From Ctena decussata (Eukaryota > Mollusca > Bivalvia > Lucinida > Lucinidae): a stretch of DNA of 64,000 bases. The position numbers and the translations under genes are program-made. The stretch is taken from the NCBI GenBank assembly GCA_963989385.1, contig OZ022515.1, forward strand, positions 5,488,803 through 5,552,802. The letters run 5' to 3'. Each line of letters begins with the position of its first letter. Positions within the stretch are counted from its first letter, which is position 1. The notes beneath the pieces are model-generated. The model saw only the letters and a list, made by a program, of their open reading frames with translations. It was not told the origin of the DNA and searched no databases. This document shows, piece after piece, positions 1 to 13,138 of this stretch.

Positions 1-459
1 TAAAAAAAAGGGTGCGGCCTGTTTTCAAATATTAGTCTAAAATACACAGAAGAATCTATTTTCAAGGTTGAATAATTTCAATAACACACCTGTAATGATC
101 ATTGTAATGTATTATTTATACTGTGAGTATGATATAGGTATAACTGACCTACCTGTATTTCATGAATGCAAAACGTATACATGCACTGTATCATGGTCAG
201 AAATTTGAGAAAAAGCTACTGTTTCTATCTGGTAAACCTTACAATTTGAAAAAGATTTGGAACAAATAATTGCTAGGACGCTCTTTTTAACTCATCAAAG
301 TATCTTCAGAGCTAAGTAAATTTTCAAAAAACAGATTTTATTTTTCAGATTTCTGTGCAGAAAATTACACTTTGATTTTTCCATATAAAAAACACTTTTT
401 AAACAGTATGTCCCTACATTTTGTATTCCAAACTGTAGAGAACAACAAAAAATAATAAG
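1..459. other. No gene recognised
   Basis: AT-rich DNA with no coding signal or repeat that I can identify. The reading frame at 295-585 minus overlaps the start of the adjacent repeat element and has no protein-like features. Confidence 0.5.
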
Positions 460-2831
460 AGGGCCATGAGGCCCTGAATCGCTCACCTGCGCAATTGGCA
501 AAGTGGCTTTTCTTATGTCTGAAATTGCAAACAATATGCGTTTTAGGTCAAAAGTCAAAGAATGACCATGACTTCTTGTACTCATTAATCTTCATGTACG
601 CATTAAGACAACCATACATAGCATTTTTAGGCCAAAATCTTCAAACCTATCCATGAAATCTTATGTTCTAGCATTTTCCCATATTTGAACATGCCGCTAA
701 AAAGGTCAAGGTAACCCAATGTCATCATTTGAACAGTCTTGGTAGGACTCTAGTACTCCATGCTACTTAACCAAGTTTACAGGCCATTGGTGTATTGGTT
801 CTGGAGAAGAAAAATATTAAAGGTTTATACCATAAATGGGTATGGCGGCCATGTTGGTCATGTGACCTGGGCCGTTTGAACAATTTTTTTTTTCAATCAA
901 GCTCTGGAGGCTCTATATGAAATGTGTTTACATTTGGCTCTTTGCCTTTTGAGAAAATTTTTGAAAATGTCAAAATATGAGAGATCTGGGTTAAAGGTCA
1001 AAGAATGACCTTGACCTCTTGTACTCATAATTCTTCATGGCCTCATTAAGACGACTGTATATACCAATTTTTAGGTCTAAATCTTTAAAACTTCCCATGA
1101 AATATTATGTTCTGGCATTTTCCCATATTTGACCTTGCCATAAAAAAGGTCAAGGTCAACCCAAGGTCATAATTTGAATGATCTTGATAGTACCTGAGTA
1201 CCCAATGCCAAGTTTCAGGCCATTGGTCAATTGGTTCTGGAGAAGAAGATTTTTAAAGGTTTTTACCATATATGGGCATGGCCGCCATGATGGTCATGTG
1301 ACCCAGACCATTTGAAGAAATTTTACTTCCCTCAACCCCTGAAGGCTGTTTATGAAATGTGTTTACAATTTGCTCAGTGACTTTTAAGAAGAAGTTTGAA
1401 ACTGTCAAACCATTAGAATTCAGTTTCAAAGGTCAAAGAACAACTTTGACCTCTTGTACTCACAAATCTTCATGTACTCATTAAGATGACTGTATTATCC
1501 AATTTTTAGGCCTAAATCTTCAAAACTATCCATGAAATCTTATGTTCCAGCATTTTTCCATATTTGCTGTAAAATGGCCAAGATCAACCCAAAGTCAACA
1601 TTTTAAACAATCTTGATAGTACTGGAATACCCAATGCTACATACCAAGTTTTAAGGCCATCGGTCAATTTGTTCTGGAGAAGAAGATTTTTAAAGGTTTT
1701 TTACCATATATGGGCGTGGCAGCCATGTTGGTCATGTGACCTGGACCGTTTAAATTAATTTTTGTTCCCTCTAATCCTGGAGGCTCTATATGAAATTTGG
1801 TTACAATTTGCTCAGTGGTTTTGGTGGAGATTGTTTGAAATTGTCAAAATATGAGAGTTCTGGGACAAAGGTCAAAAATGAACTTCACCTTTTGTACTTA
1901 TGATACTTCGTGTACTCATTAAAATGACTGAATACTCCAATTTTTAGGCCTTAATTTTCAAAACTTTCCAAGTAATCTTATGTTCTAGCATTTTTCCATA
2001 TTTGACTTTGCCGTAAATAGAATCAAGGTCAACCCAAGGTCATCATTTGAACAATCTTGATAGTACTTGAATACCCGATGCTACATGCCAAGTTTCAATG
2101 CCATCGGTCATCTGGTTCTGGAGAAATAGATTTTTAAAGGTTTTCGCCATATATGGGCGTGATGGCCATGTTGGGCATGTGACCTGGACCGTATGAATAA
2201 ATTTTTGTTCCCTCAACCCCTGGAGGCTCTATTTGAAATTTGGTTTCAATTGGCCCCGTGGCTTTTGAGAAGATTGTTTGAATTGTCAAAATTCGGAGTT
2301 CTGGGTCAAAGGTCAAAGCATGACCTTGACCTCTTGTACTCCTAAATCTTCATGTACTCATTAAGATGATTGTAGGTACCAATTTTTAGCCCAAAATCTT
2401 CAACAGTTTCTAAGATATCTTATGTTCTAGCATTTTGCCATATAAAAGCACAAGGAAGCAAATTTGATCTTACTGTAAAAAAGGTCAAGGTCAACCCAAG
2501 GTCATAATTTGAACAGTCTTGGTAGTACTCGCACACCCATTGCTACATACTAAGTTTCAAGGCCATCAGCCTATTGGTTCTGGAGTAAAAGATTTTTTTA
2601 GGTTTTTACCATATATGGGCGTGGCGGCCATATTGGTAATGTGACCAGGACCGTTTGAACAACTTTTCGTTCCCCCTTCCTCTGGAGGCCACATATGAAA
2701 TTTGGTCACACTTGGCGCAGCGTTTTCAGAGAAGAAGTCGTTTGAAATTGTGGATGGACGGACGGACGGACGGACGACGGAACCTTACCATCCTATAAGC
2801 TCCCCCGGAGCCGCTGGCTCAGGTGAGCTAA
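460..2831. mobile_element. Tandem-core interspersed element, 440-bp units, pearl/Helentron-like
   Basis: Five to six diverged copies of a unit of about 440 bp start near 549, 993, 1430, 1868 and 2308, each with 'ggtcaaagaatgaccttgac' or close variants. The core is followed by (GGAC)n at 2756-2776 and a terminal hairpin with stem GAGCC/GGCTC at 2810-2822. The outer ends, 'cgctcacctg' at 480-489 and 'caggtgagct' at 2820-2829, are inverted. Tandem core, ACGG-type microsatellite and hairpin end are the known layout of bivalve 'pearl'-type non-autonomous elements, which have been linked to Helentrons. No protein is encoded. Confidence 0.75.
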
Positions 2832-2879
2832 AAATCTGCTAACTTTCAGGGAGATACGATACTTTTTTATGGTTTAAAT

Positions 2880-3720
2880 CAGATTTTTGTATATACCTCA
2901 AATCAACACCGTAAGCTCACCTATTATCATCCCACAAAGCTGAAGAAACCGCTACACTCTTATATAACAAACATATTTTCATGTCTGTCTACCATGACCA
3001 TACTCTTAAGCTCACCAATAATCATCCCACAAACCTGAACAAACCGCTACTGAACTCTTATATAACAAACATATTTTCATGTCTGTCTGCCATGAATATA
3101 CTCTTAAGCTCACCAATTATCATCCCACAAAGCTGAACAAACCGCTACTGAACTCTTATATAACAAACATATTTCCATGTCTGTCTGCCTTGATCATACT
3201 CTTAAGCTCACCAATAATCATCCCACAAACCTGAACAAACCGCTACCGAACTCTTATATAACAAACATATTTCCATGTCTGTCTACCATGACCATACTCT
3301 TAAGCTCACCAATAATTATCCCATAAAGCTGAACAAACCGCTACTGAACTCTTATATAACAAACATATTTCATGTCTGTCTGCCTTGATCATACTCTTAA
3401 GCTCACCAATTATCATCCCACAAAGCTGAACAAACCGCTACACTCTTATATAACAAACATATTTCCATGTCTGTCTACCATGACCACATTCTTTAGCCCA
3501 CCAATAATCATCCCACAAACCTGAACAAACCGCTACCGAACTCTTATATAACAATCATATTTTCATGTCTGTCTACCTTGATCATACTCATCAATTATCA
3601 TCCTAAAAAGCTGGACAAACCGCTACATTACTATTATATATAACAAACTTTTTTACATGTCTACATATCTGCCCATGCTCTTCAGCTCGTCACTTATCAT
3701 CCCGAAGAGCTTGACATACC
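2880..3720. repeat. Satellite-like array of ~97-bp units
   Basis: About eight or nine copies repeat every 94-99 bp, with 'agctcaccaataatcatccc' near 2913, 3006, 3103, 3199, 3298, 3393, 3488 and more diverged copies near 3590 and 3685. The last, most diverged copy overlaps the 3' part of an open segment on the minus strand. A further single copy lies at 4558-4670. Copies are 80-95% alike by eye. Confidence 0.85.
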
Positions 3721-3886
3721 TGGCATAACTATTATAATACAAACCAAGGACCACATCACACAGAGCTTTGAGGTATAATTTCAGGTATTTTGGCAAAAAC
3801 TCAGCTGATTGGTCGGTTTTTCCAGACTCCTTTACAACCTTATCTAATGATATCAAAGCGGAGCGGTCAGTCAGGAATGTGGCAAG
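3653..3886 (-). CDS. Possible exon of unknown protein, overlapping the array seed
   Basis: On the minus strand the frame is open for about 77 codons ending in TAA just below 3653. It includes FLPKYLKLYLKALCDVVLGL and a C-terminal segment MISDELKSMGRYVDM. The composition (Leu, Lys, Tyr; helical) is more protein-like than most frames here, but there is no ATG at its start and no strong acceptor; CATTAG at about 3848 is a weak candidate. The final ~75 bp are homologous to the 97-bp array units, which do not keep the frame. No protein family recognised. It lies downstream of the ROCO-HEPN gene on the same strand and could be a decayed exon or a chance frame. Confidence 0.25.
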   Translation of the reverse strand, partial: LATFLTDRSALISLDKVVKESGKTDQSAEFLPKYLKLYLKALCDVVLGLYYNSYARYVKLFGMISDELKSMGRYVDM

Positions 3887-4557
3887 TCATTAAGATGAGA
3901 TAAGCTAGCCGTTTTATAGTATCTCATTAGAAGTAATTTCTCACAAGAAAACCTGCTTTTTGCATATGCGAGAACAAAAGGCCCAGATCAGTTGGGCATC
4001 CACGCAGACTGATCAGTGCCTTTATTGTTTGCTGCATAGATAGTATAATCTCCATAGTTTCTTAATTTCAAATTACAAGCCTTTGGCTGGTCTCTGTATC
4101 TAAGCAGGCAAGTGTGTGTCTTACCAGATCAGTAACCCTGAGGACAGATTTTCTCATGACATAGTTCATTACCAGTGTGTACGTAATTGTAACATGAAAA
4201 CACTCTGCAACAGTTACTATCACATGAGACTTATTATTATATTGTTGTTGTTATTTTCAATTTTAATCCTTTTAATGAAAAATGTGTATTCTATCCAGCT
4301 TTGATTGCTGCAAGCAAAATTCAGTTTCTGGTAATACACAGACTGATAATAAATTAATTTATTAATGTTGTGGCAGGAGGCAATAAAACTCTCAGCAGGG
4401 TCAACATCTTGATGTAACAGTGGCAGCTAATGAGCCTAGGGAAATTGCTGGATAACAGTAAACCTTTGAGTTCTTTGACCAATGAAATAAAAGGTTGCCT
4501 AAAGACCTGAAATACAAAGCCTATAGAGGTACCTGGAAGCTCTGTGTGATAGGCTCT

Positions 4558-4670
4558 TGTACAAACATATTTACATGTCTACATATCTACCATGCCCGTG
4601 CTCTGAAGCTTGCCAATTATCATCCCACAAAGCCGGCAAACTTTTGCATAACAATTATATAACAAACAAT
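4558..4670. repeat. Isolated diverged copy of the 97-bp unit
   Basis: Contains 'ccaattatcatcccacaaag' and flanking 'acaaacatat..acatgtctac', matching the array at 2880-3720 at about 75-80% by eye. Short fragments of the same unit (catgtctatcat) also occur near 4687 and 5036. Confidence 0.6.
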
Positions 4671-6090
4671 AATAAAATATATCTACATGTCTATCATGCC
4701 ACGTAAAATTTGGTTGAGAAATTTATATACGCTAGTATTGCCAGAGTAGAATATTTCAGCATCAGCAATATAACTGAAGTTAGAATTTTTCTAACTCATT
4801 TTTTATGTGTGAAAATATTTTACCATAAAATTTTACGTATTGACACAAATACGTAATATCAAAAATCGCAAACCCAGATCAGACAGATTCTTAGCCTGAG
4901 CAAGGTCTACACTATTTGACATTCAATTTGTATCTTTTAGACGCAACACCGCCTTGCGAGACCAAACTTTTCCATTCTAAGACAATTACGGCAATTATTT
5001 TAGGTGACCGAATTATTAGCATTTTACGGTATACATGTCTTCATGTCTATCATACCTAGTAACAAGGTCCATTATCGCTGTGTACTAGAAAGATGAGTGA
5101 ACTATTCTACAATAGCTGTCAGTTATGCTAGTCGCAACAGTACTAACCAGTGTTTTATATAAGAACCTGTGTGACATCTAATCCTAGTTTGAACGTTTGG
5201 GTCGCGGATATAACTATGAAAACTGAATCATTTTTTAATGTATTTGACTTCATTACAACTGGTGTTGGGCAGTGTGGCAGCCGTAGAACGTCTTCCCGTA
5301 CATCGTCAATAGTGCCGATTATATAATTTTGTCCTTTGAGATCAGAGGATAAATTCTGAAAGCTAAAAACGTATTGGTTTAGACTTATATTCTAGATCAT
5401 TGCTTTTTATTTATGTTGCACCCCTTTTAATACTTATCAGTCTTTGTTGCAACTGCCTTTAAAATCAAGAAATTGCAGAATGTTTTTCTCTGGTTTTCGT
5501 CCCCAAATCATGTCAGGGCTACTGATGAGTCTTTAGTAGACAAAACTTCGAAGTGTGGCTTAGTTTCTGTCTTTTGAACTTGTTCTCTGCTCGTGAAGGA
5601 ACTCTTTAATATTTTAATTACCATATAATGAATAGTCCATTTATACATCAACTTTCATTTAGTGCACTCACAAACCAACACAATTTCAACAAAATGTACC
5701 AACATAGAAATGCTAAACATTGGGACAGCTATGACAGAGATTACAGTGCAGATCCATATCAGACTGCTTCTAAAGGAGCAGTATGATCCGGTCCTACACC
5801 GTTTGCCATTCCTTCTGCATCTTATGGACTCAAGATTATATTGTAGGTGAATAAGAATAGCTTGTTAAGGTGTCCCATTTTTTAACTTATATGGTTATAA
5901 ATACAATGCATACCATTTTAACTTATATGGTTATAAATACAATGCATACCATATAAGAAAAATATAAATCATATTGTCTACATTCACACATATAATAATA
6001 AGCATTTTGTAATATATACATTCTAGTGTATACTGACGATCAACATCCATCACACGAGTAAATTGTATATGCTGCTGTTATTGCTTTGTA
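4670..6090. other. No gene recognised; includes a 37-bp direct duplication
   Basis: AT-rich DNA. At 5878-5951 the segment 'ttttaacttatatggttata' plus its following bases is present twice in tandem (unit about 37 bp). No exon-like segment with both splice sites was found. Confidence 0.45.
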
Positions 6091-6094
6091 ACTG

Positions 6095-6590
6095 ATTTTG
6101 TTTTTCATCGTTATGCATAATTACCCGATTTTGTTCTTCATCTTTATGTGTAATTTCCCGATTTTGCATTTCATCGTAATGTATGATTGTCCGATTCCAG
6201 TTTTTTTGCTATGGGTAATTATCCGATTTTGTTCTTAATCATTATGTATATTTAACAATTTTTTTTTTCATTTTTTCATGAATATGTATAATTATCCGAT
6301 ATAGCTCTTCTTCGATGTGTGTAATAACCCGGTTCTGCTCTTCTTCTTTATGTATAATTAATCGATTTTGTATAATTACCGGACTTTGTTCTTTATTATA
6401 TTGTATAATTACAAGATTTTGTTCATCGTTATGTATAATTATCTGATTTTGCGTTTCATCTTTATGCGTAATTACCCGATTTGGTTTTTTCTGTGTTATG
6501 TCTTATTACCCGGTTTTGTGTTTCATCGTGATATATAATTAACCGATTATGCTTTTCATCGTACTGTATAATTACCAATAGCCATGTTAT
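6095..6590. repeat. ~45-bp minisatellite
   Basis: Roughly ten diverged copies of 'taattacccgattttgttct' followed by 'tcatctttatg' occur in a row, spaced about 40-55 bp. The conserved core is TAATTAnCCGATTTTG. Confidence 0.75.
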
Positions 6591-6599
6591 TAAAACTAT

Positions 6600-7360
6600 T
6601 CAAAAATAGTTATTACTATAACTTATGTCTTTTTGTCATTGTGTACAAACTGTTTCACATCTGGATGTGTGTTTATCCAAATACCAAGTTCGCAGGTAAG
6701 TAAACTCCTGCAGAATCCCAAACCAAATTAACAAATTAATACATAATAATTAAAAATAAAAAAAAAAACTAGTATTCACTTTAAAGTACAATTTTAAGAT
6801 GCACTTGTACACTTTCAAGTGGGAAAAAATCTGCCATTTTCAATTTTTCATCCCTTCTCAATAGATGTGACAAAGGAGCAAAGTCTTTCGTTTGAAAGAG
6901 ACTCGATTTCGGAATGATTACTTCATTCAGGAAACTAACAGGAAGTCATGAAAATGACCCTTACACCTTTACATCTGCATAACCACCATAAAACAGCCAG
7001 AAAAATGGAGCTGAACAACTGTTATCTGCATCTGCTGACGTCCTGTATTCAATTTTTTGTCGTCTCTCATGTTGTTCGTTTAAGATGGCGGCAATTAAGT
7101 ATTGTGGTGTATACACATATATATAATGCTGAAAATATAACAGATCTTCCCAACATTTATCTGACTTTTTTTCACAATTTTGAGTTTCAAAATGCTGAAC
7201 TTGTTGATATTATAAAGGGATTAAAATATGAAAATAAATATGAAACGATATCAAATTGTAATTTGCTGCACAAAATTATAAAAAAAGTAGCAATCATTAT
7301 TGAAAATGTATTTAGGTCTAAAGGTACTTCAATGTATTAAGAATGATACACTACCATTTT
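6600..7360. other. No gene recognised; one 130-codon plus-strand frame
   Basis: The plus frame 6948-7340 opens with ATG and runs 130 codons, but its composition (His-, Ile-, Asn-rich, low complexity at the end) matches AT-rich background, no domain is visible and no promoter-like context is clear. I treat it as probably non-coding. Confidence 0.4.
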
Positions 7361-9265
7361 AAACTCACTTGAGACAGCGGCTCCGAGGGAGCTTATAGTA
7401 TAGGCAGGTTTTGTCGTCCGTCTGTAGTCCGTCCGTCATCGTCCGTCATATTTTTGAACGACTTCTCCTCTGACTCTGCTGAACCGACTGTAACTAAATT
7501 TCTTGTAAAGCCTGCAGGGGCTGCGGAACGAAATGTTGTTGAAATGGTCCTGGTCACATGACCAGCATGGCCGCAACGCCCATCTTTGATAAAAACCTTT
7601 AAAATCTTTTTCTCCAGAACGAATGAGCCGATGGCCTTGGAACTTTGTATGTAGAATTGGGTGCACGATTTCTTCAAAGATTGTTCAAATTATCATCTTG
7701 GATTAACTCTGGCCTTTATTACGGTAAGGCTTTATTTGCTTTTTGGTGCTTTTGGTGCTTATATATGGGAAAATGCTAGAACATATCATTTCATGGAACT
7801 GTTGAAGAGTTTTGGATAAAAACTGGGATAAACGGTCATCTTAATAACCACATGAAGGGTGTGAGTACGAAAGGTCATTCTTTGACCTTTGACCCAGGTC
7901 TCTCATATTTCGACAATTTCTAACACCTTCTCAAAAGTCACCATGCCAATAGTAACCAAATTTCATATACAGTCTCCAGGAGTTTAGGGAACCGATTGAC
8001 CGATCTCCTTGAAACTTGGTATGTAGCGTTTGGTTCTCAAGTACGACCAAGATTGTTCAAAGACGACCTTGGGTTGACTGGCCCTTTTTACGGCACTGTC
8101 AAAAATGGGAGACTTCTAGAAGTTAGAACATACGATTTCATGGAAAGTTTTAAAGCAATTTGCCTAATACTTGATATGTGCAGTCGTCTTAATGAGTTGA
8201 TGAAGACTGTGAGTACAAGAGTTCAAAGACATTCTTTGACGTTTGACCCAGAATTCCCATACTCTGACAATTTCAAACATATCCTCAAAAGAAAACGGGC
8301 CAGTTGTAACCAAAAATCACGAACAGTATCCAGGAGCTAAGGAAACGAATTTTTTTTTAAACGGTCCAGATCACAGATCACATGACCGCCATGTCCATAT
8401 ATGGCAAAATGCTAATTTCATACAGAGCATCCACATGCTGAGGTAAAGAAAATTTATTCAAACTGTCAAGGTCACATAACCAACATGGCTGCCACGCATA
8501 TTTAAAAAAAAAATCAAAAAATCTTTTTCACCAGAACCAATTGACCAATGGCCTTGAAACTTGGTATCTTGAATTGGGTACTTCAGTACTACCAAGCTTG
8601 TTCAAATGATGATCTAGGTCGATCTTGACATTTTTAGGGCAAGATCAAATATTGGAAAATGCTAGAATATAAGATTTCATGGAAATTTTTGACGATTTTG
8701 CCTAAAAATTTTATATACAGTCATCTTAATGAGTACATAATGATTATCTCATATTTTGATAATTTCAAACATCTCTTCAAAAGCCAAAAGTCCAATTGTA
8801 ACCAGATTTCATATAGAGCCTCCTCCTAAGGCTGTGGAAACAAAAATATTGTTCAATTAGTCCATGTAACAGGCCCAACATGGCTGTCATGCTTATAGGT
8901 GGTATAAATCTTTAAAAATATGCTTGTCCAGAACCAATTCACCGATGGCCTTGAAACTTGGTATGTAGCATTGAGTACTCAAGTCATTGAAGTGCTACCA
9001 AGATTGTTCGAATGACGACCTTCGATTAACCTTGACTTTTTCTTACGGCAAGGTCAAATATTGGACAAAGCTAGAACATAAGATTTCACGGAAAGTTTTG
9101 AATATTGAGGCTGAAAATTGGTATATACATTTGCCTTATTGATTACTTGAAGACTAATGAGAACAGACGGTCAAGGTTACTCAGTTTTACCTACGACCCA
9201 GCACTATCATAGTTCGACAATTTTAAACGTGCCCTCAAATGCCACAGGGCCAATTGCTCTTTTAG
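7361..9265. mobile_element. Second copy of the 440-bp tandem-core element, inverted
   Basis: This is an inverted relative of the element at 460-2831. It starts with 'aactcacttgagacagcggc' and hairpin GAG..CTC, then (GTCC)n at 7409-7449, then about four 440-bp units with the inverse of the 'ggtcaaagaatgaccttgac' core (for example near 7880, 8225). The far end fades out near 9265 without a clear terminus. Confidence 0.72.
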
Positions 9266-10314
9266 ATATTTTGAGATAAAACAGATAAAATCGGTAGACT
9301 GTGTCCGAAATTTAGAATATTTTGGAGATGATACAGAGGCGTCTTTTTTCTTAATGTTGCATTATTTTTTACTTTTACACCTGTCTCGTAACACAAATAT
9401 AGTGTTTATACTGTTCTTATCATATAATTCAACCTACCTACCCTATATGTAATGAATGAATCATTTAATAAAAAATCCCATCAATCTTATACGTGGTCGA
9501 ATATTTGGGAGTAAATATTTTGGCAGCATATAATCACTTTTTTGTATCTTTCTTATATACAGTCTTGTTCATCAGCATGCCACTCAATTTTATATTGTAA
9601 CCTGTAGAGATCAGCATAAATCAGACGCCTGTTAAGTTTCGGGGAGATGCGTTATACTTTCATGGTTTTATTCAGATATTTGAAATTATTATAACTAACC
9701 ACCTTACACAGACGTTATGATCTGTTATATAATACCAATTTGGCATTTCTCAAAGAAACACTTTCAATCGCACACCCAAAATTAAACCAATAATACAAAA
9801 TGTCATATAAAAGATATACATTTCGTGAGCGTTTATAAGAGTTTAAGAGGTCTTTCTACTTTTGGGAGCAGCATAATTTCTAAACATTCTATTATTTTTG
9901 CACATACCTTAGACATTCTTAAAACCGGGAATTAATAACCGTAACTGTCCTAAAATGGAACGGTTTAGTTTTACGTAGCAGTAATGTGTCCAATAGATGC
10001 TAATGGAATAACAAACTGTGTTTGTTGTTCCTTATCAGAATGCTCCTCGGGCCGCAGCTGATCTTGATTTTCATTGTTTTCTTAGATCTATCTGCCCAAA
10101 TGTATACATGTAGAATTTTACAGTAATACTCCAACTTAAAATTAAATATATAATGCTCAGATTGCGCCATGTAATAACTGAGAGTCACTTTTTCTGAGCA
10201 GGCAAAATCATCCGATTCATACGAATAAAAAAGTTCGAAATTATATTCGAGAACCGTTTACCGGCAATCTTGTTCATTCTGCAGTATCAGACATAAGGCA
10301 GATAAAAAGATACA
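9266..10314. other. No gene recognised
   Basis: AT-rich DNA. A fragment at 9995-10105 (with 'ataacaaactgtgtttgttg' and 'tctatctgcccaaatgtata') is similar to a piece at 33640-33745, suggesting a shared old repeat. Nothing else recognised. Confidence 0.45.
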
Positions 10315-11228
10315 TACGAGGGGTGTTCGAAAAGATTTGCAAATGGCGTAATTTCTTGATAACGACTATAAAGACATAATTACTGATAGCAAAAACACAT
10401 AAAGCTATGTTATGCCTACAGAAGTTTGCAAACGTACCCATATTTTCTTCAAAGGACAACTTTTTAACCTCTTTGAAAGAGGTATACCCTACAGGCACTG
10501 CAGAATTCTACTTTAGTAGGCCGTAATTCATATATGAACAGTCTTTGATTTTTTTTGATTTTTTCTGCTTTAAGACAATGTCCAGACAATATTGTCCTGT
10601 AAATATGGCGGAAATTATATTTAAACTAGGTTCAGTACTGTCCCGTAAATATGTATTATCCGTATTTCATGTTATAGCAACTTCTCCCTTTCTACTAAAT
10701 TTATTATGATTTTGTTATGAAAATAAGTCTGTTAGTAATCGAAATCTTGTCAGCAAGAGCATTTGCATGGATCAGCTAAAATCTGTCAATAAATTCAAAT
10801 TAATGCAAAATATGAAACTGCTACAATCTTTCAAAAATGACGTTGACGTCGATTTTAATAGCGCCATAACAACTGCGCATTGCATTGCAAGGAATGACTC
10901 GATAACAGTGCCACCCTTCTAACTTTTGTATGGATAATGTGGGCAACGATGGACATGCAGTTGACAAAGATATATTTTGTATTTATAACGATATTCGAAT
11001 TAAGGGCCTAACACTGAAAAGATTTGACATGTAAAATTAACCCAGTGGTATGAATGGGGCCTAATAAACTGCAATGTAAGTCAGTAAGAAAAAGTGCCTT
11101 TGTAATTTGTTTGGTATCATTGCAAAGACCAAATGTAGTGCTTTCAGTACATGCATAGCATTTGTACCCAGTATGCCCTTACACAAAGTTACGAGGCCAT
11201 TTGCAAAACTTTTCGAACGCCCCTCGTA
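10315..11228. mobile_element. Non-autonomous mariner-type DNA transposon
   Basis: Inverted ends begin CGAGGGGTGTTCGAAAAG at 10317 and, on the other strand, CGAGGGGCGTTCGAAAAG ending at 11226. The match continues into TTTGCAAATGGC, about 30 bp with few mismatches. Both ends are flanked by TA (10315-10316 and 11227-11228), the mariner target duplication. The 910-bp interior has no recognisable transposase. Confidence 0.85.
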
Positions 11229-11689
11229 TTTTTGTATTTTTACAATTAGTGTCACAGAAAAACACCTTTGGGGGAGAATGTACTATTGTCCATTATAAAG
11301 AAAATCGACTTTGAAACAAGGCACCGCAAGAGATACAAAACCCTTGCCTTAGACATGGTCCATTATGAGGTTGCTAGAGCGATGAAAAAGAATTCCTATA
11401 TAATGTCACCAATTACCTTGCCAGACACTAGCATCCTGAAAAGCAATTATCCAAAGGACATTGGTCTATAAAAGAAATTGCTATGGTAATGGCATTTTTT
11501 TCTAAAAGTAGCAACTCCGACCTTGGCATTGGACATACAATGCTGGAACGGAAACTTGTTTAAGGTATTGTCACACCTGTGTGAAATAATGTCAAAATTG
11601 GTCCATAAATAAAGGCAATGGAGCGATAACTTGAAATCATGTTCACACATCAAATTGACAAATTGTCCCCATCTTTCATGTACATATTT

Positions 11690-12800
11690 CCAATAATCTT
11701 AAAGATATTAGTAAAATCACTGGACCATGAAATAAAGGTCGATATCACATACTGTTTGATTGAGGTTAAACATCAGGTATACTGAGCCATTATCAGAAAG
11801 AAATCATGTTTGTGCATCAAATAGTCTTCAAGTTATAGGCAAAATCACTAGACCATGATATATAGGTCACTGTGACCTACTCTTAGTTTGAAGTCATATA
11901 TTCGGTCATACTTAGTCAACGTAACAGTAGATCACATTGACCTTTACTTCATGGTCCAGTGATTTTGTTTTTATATCTTGAAGACTTTTTGATGTATGAA
12001 CATGATTGCCAATGATAAAACCTCAGTATGATCCAAAGTTCATTGGCTTTCCCTTATTTTTGGAAGACCAGTAGATGTACGAATATGAATGCTGGCGATA
12101 ATAACTAAGTATGACAGGATGTTTGAACTCAAAGTAGCAGAAGTTCACTGTGACGTATATTTTATGTGAAATGATTTTGCCTTCTATTTCTAAAACTGTT
12201 TCATGGATACAATTTATAATTGGGCTAATGTTTTGGGCTAGCTCTGTGAGTAATCTGATGTTGATTGCTGGCCAGTGTGACCTATATTGCATGATCCAGT
12301 GATTTGCCTCATATTTCTATCACTATATCATGGATTTGAATACACTTGGTTAAATGGTTTGGGCTGACACTACGATGAGTGTCATTATAGTTGAAGGTCA
12401 GCATGACCTATATTTTCATTGCCCATTGATCTAACACTATTTCTGAAATTTGCATTCTACTTGGGTTCCTGGTTTTGGCTGACCCTGTGAGTGACCTCAT
12501 ATAAATTATAGGTCAGCGTGACCTATATTACACGGTCCAGTGATTTTATCATATTTCTTACACTTTTACACGGAAAAGTATTTTACTTGTGTTGTTGTGG
12601 GATGAAAATGTGAGTGACATCATATTAATTGTAGGTCAGTGTGAAATTTATACATTTGTTCCAGTAATTATCTAAAACTTTTTTGTTGACTTCTATTATA
12701 CTTGCTGTAACTGTACATTCAGAAAGAGTTATAGACCTCAAGTCACTTATACATCTCCCAGACTTATATTTCACTGTTCATTGATCTTGTCACATCTTTG
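11690..12800. repeat. Diverged tandem repeat, ~120-bp units
   Basis: Units with 'gtcagcgtgacctatatt' followed by 'ggtccagtgatttt' recur at about 12275, 12397, 12515 and 12633. The left part (11700-11990) has the related phrase 'aatcactggaccatgaaata'. The same family occurs at 15370-15730 and around 20080-20350. Confidence 0.7.
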
Positions 12801-12839
12801 GTGATATTTTAGAGGTTCAAATTATCTCAGAAAAAAATG

Positions 12840-13061
12840 TTTATTCTGTCAACGCACTTTATCTTATTTAACTTCTGTATAAAGCATAAGTATACATATA
12901 CATGCCAAATACTCCAACTTTTGTTTCCCGCAGAAGCTGCAATAATTTGCTGAAAATAGGCAAATTTGCACTAATACTGTCACTGTCAGAGTTCTCTAAT
13001 TATTCAATGTCGTGTACTTTCCACCAGTCACACTCGTTATATTTCCGCCCAATTCAGCAGC
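12840..13061 (-). other. Probable 3' UTR with AATAAA signal
   Basis: About 220 bp follow the TAA on the minus strand before a canonical AATAAA hexamer at 12845-12840. No better candidate lies closer to the stop. The cleavage site cannot be placed from sequence alone. Confidence 0.4.
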
Positions 13062-13138
13062 TTAGTATGAGTATTTCTCCATTATGGCTTTGAGCTTTTT
13101 AATGGTATCTTCCACGTTTTCCAGGTTGTTAATGGCCT
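13062..13138 (-). CDS. ROCO-HEPN exon 7: C-terminal helix and stop
   Basis: A T-run ending TTTTTTTGCAG precedes 13138. The first two bases AG complete the Glu codon split at the end of the HEPN exon, followed by 24 residues (AINNLENVEDTIKKLK, AIMEKYSY) and TAA at 13064-13062. The amphipathic pattern and high charge indicate a helix or short coiled coil continuing the helix at the end of exon 6. It is too short for ORF detection; the call rests on the strong acceptor, matching phase, and a composition clearly unlike the surrounding AT-rich DNA. Confidence 0.82.

Noticed and set aside
2880..3720. Regularly spaced repeats that could suggest a CRISPR array
   Set aside because: Whole 97-bp units repeat with no unique spacers, and the surrounding DNA is clearly eukaryotic.
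6948..7340. 130-codon plus-strand frame starting with ATG
   Set aside because: Composition follows AT-rich background, no domain or splice context, and it sits between repeats.
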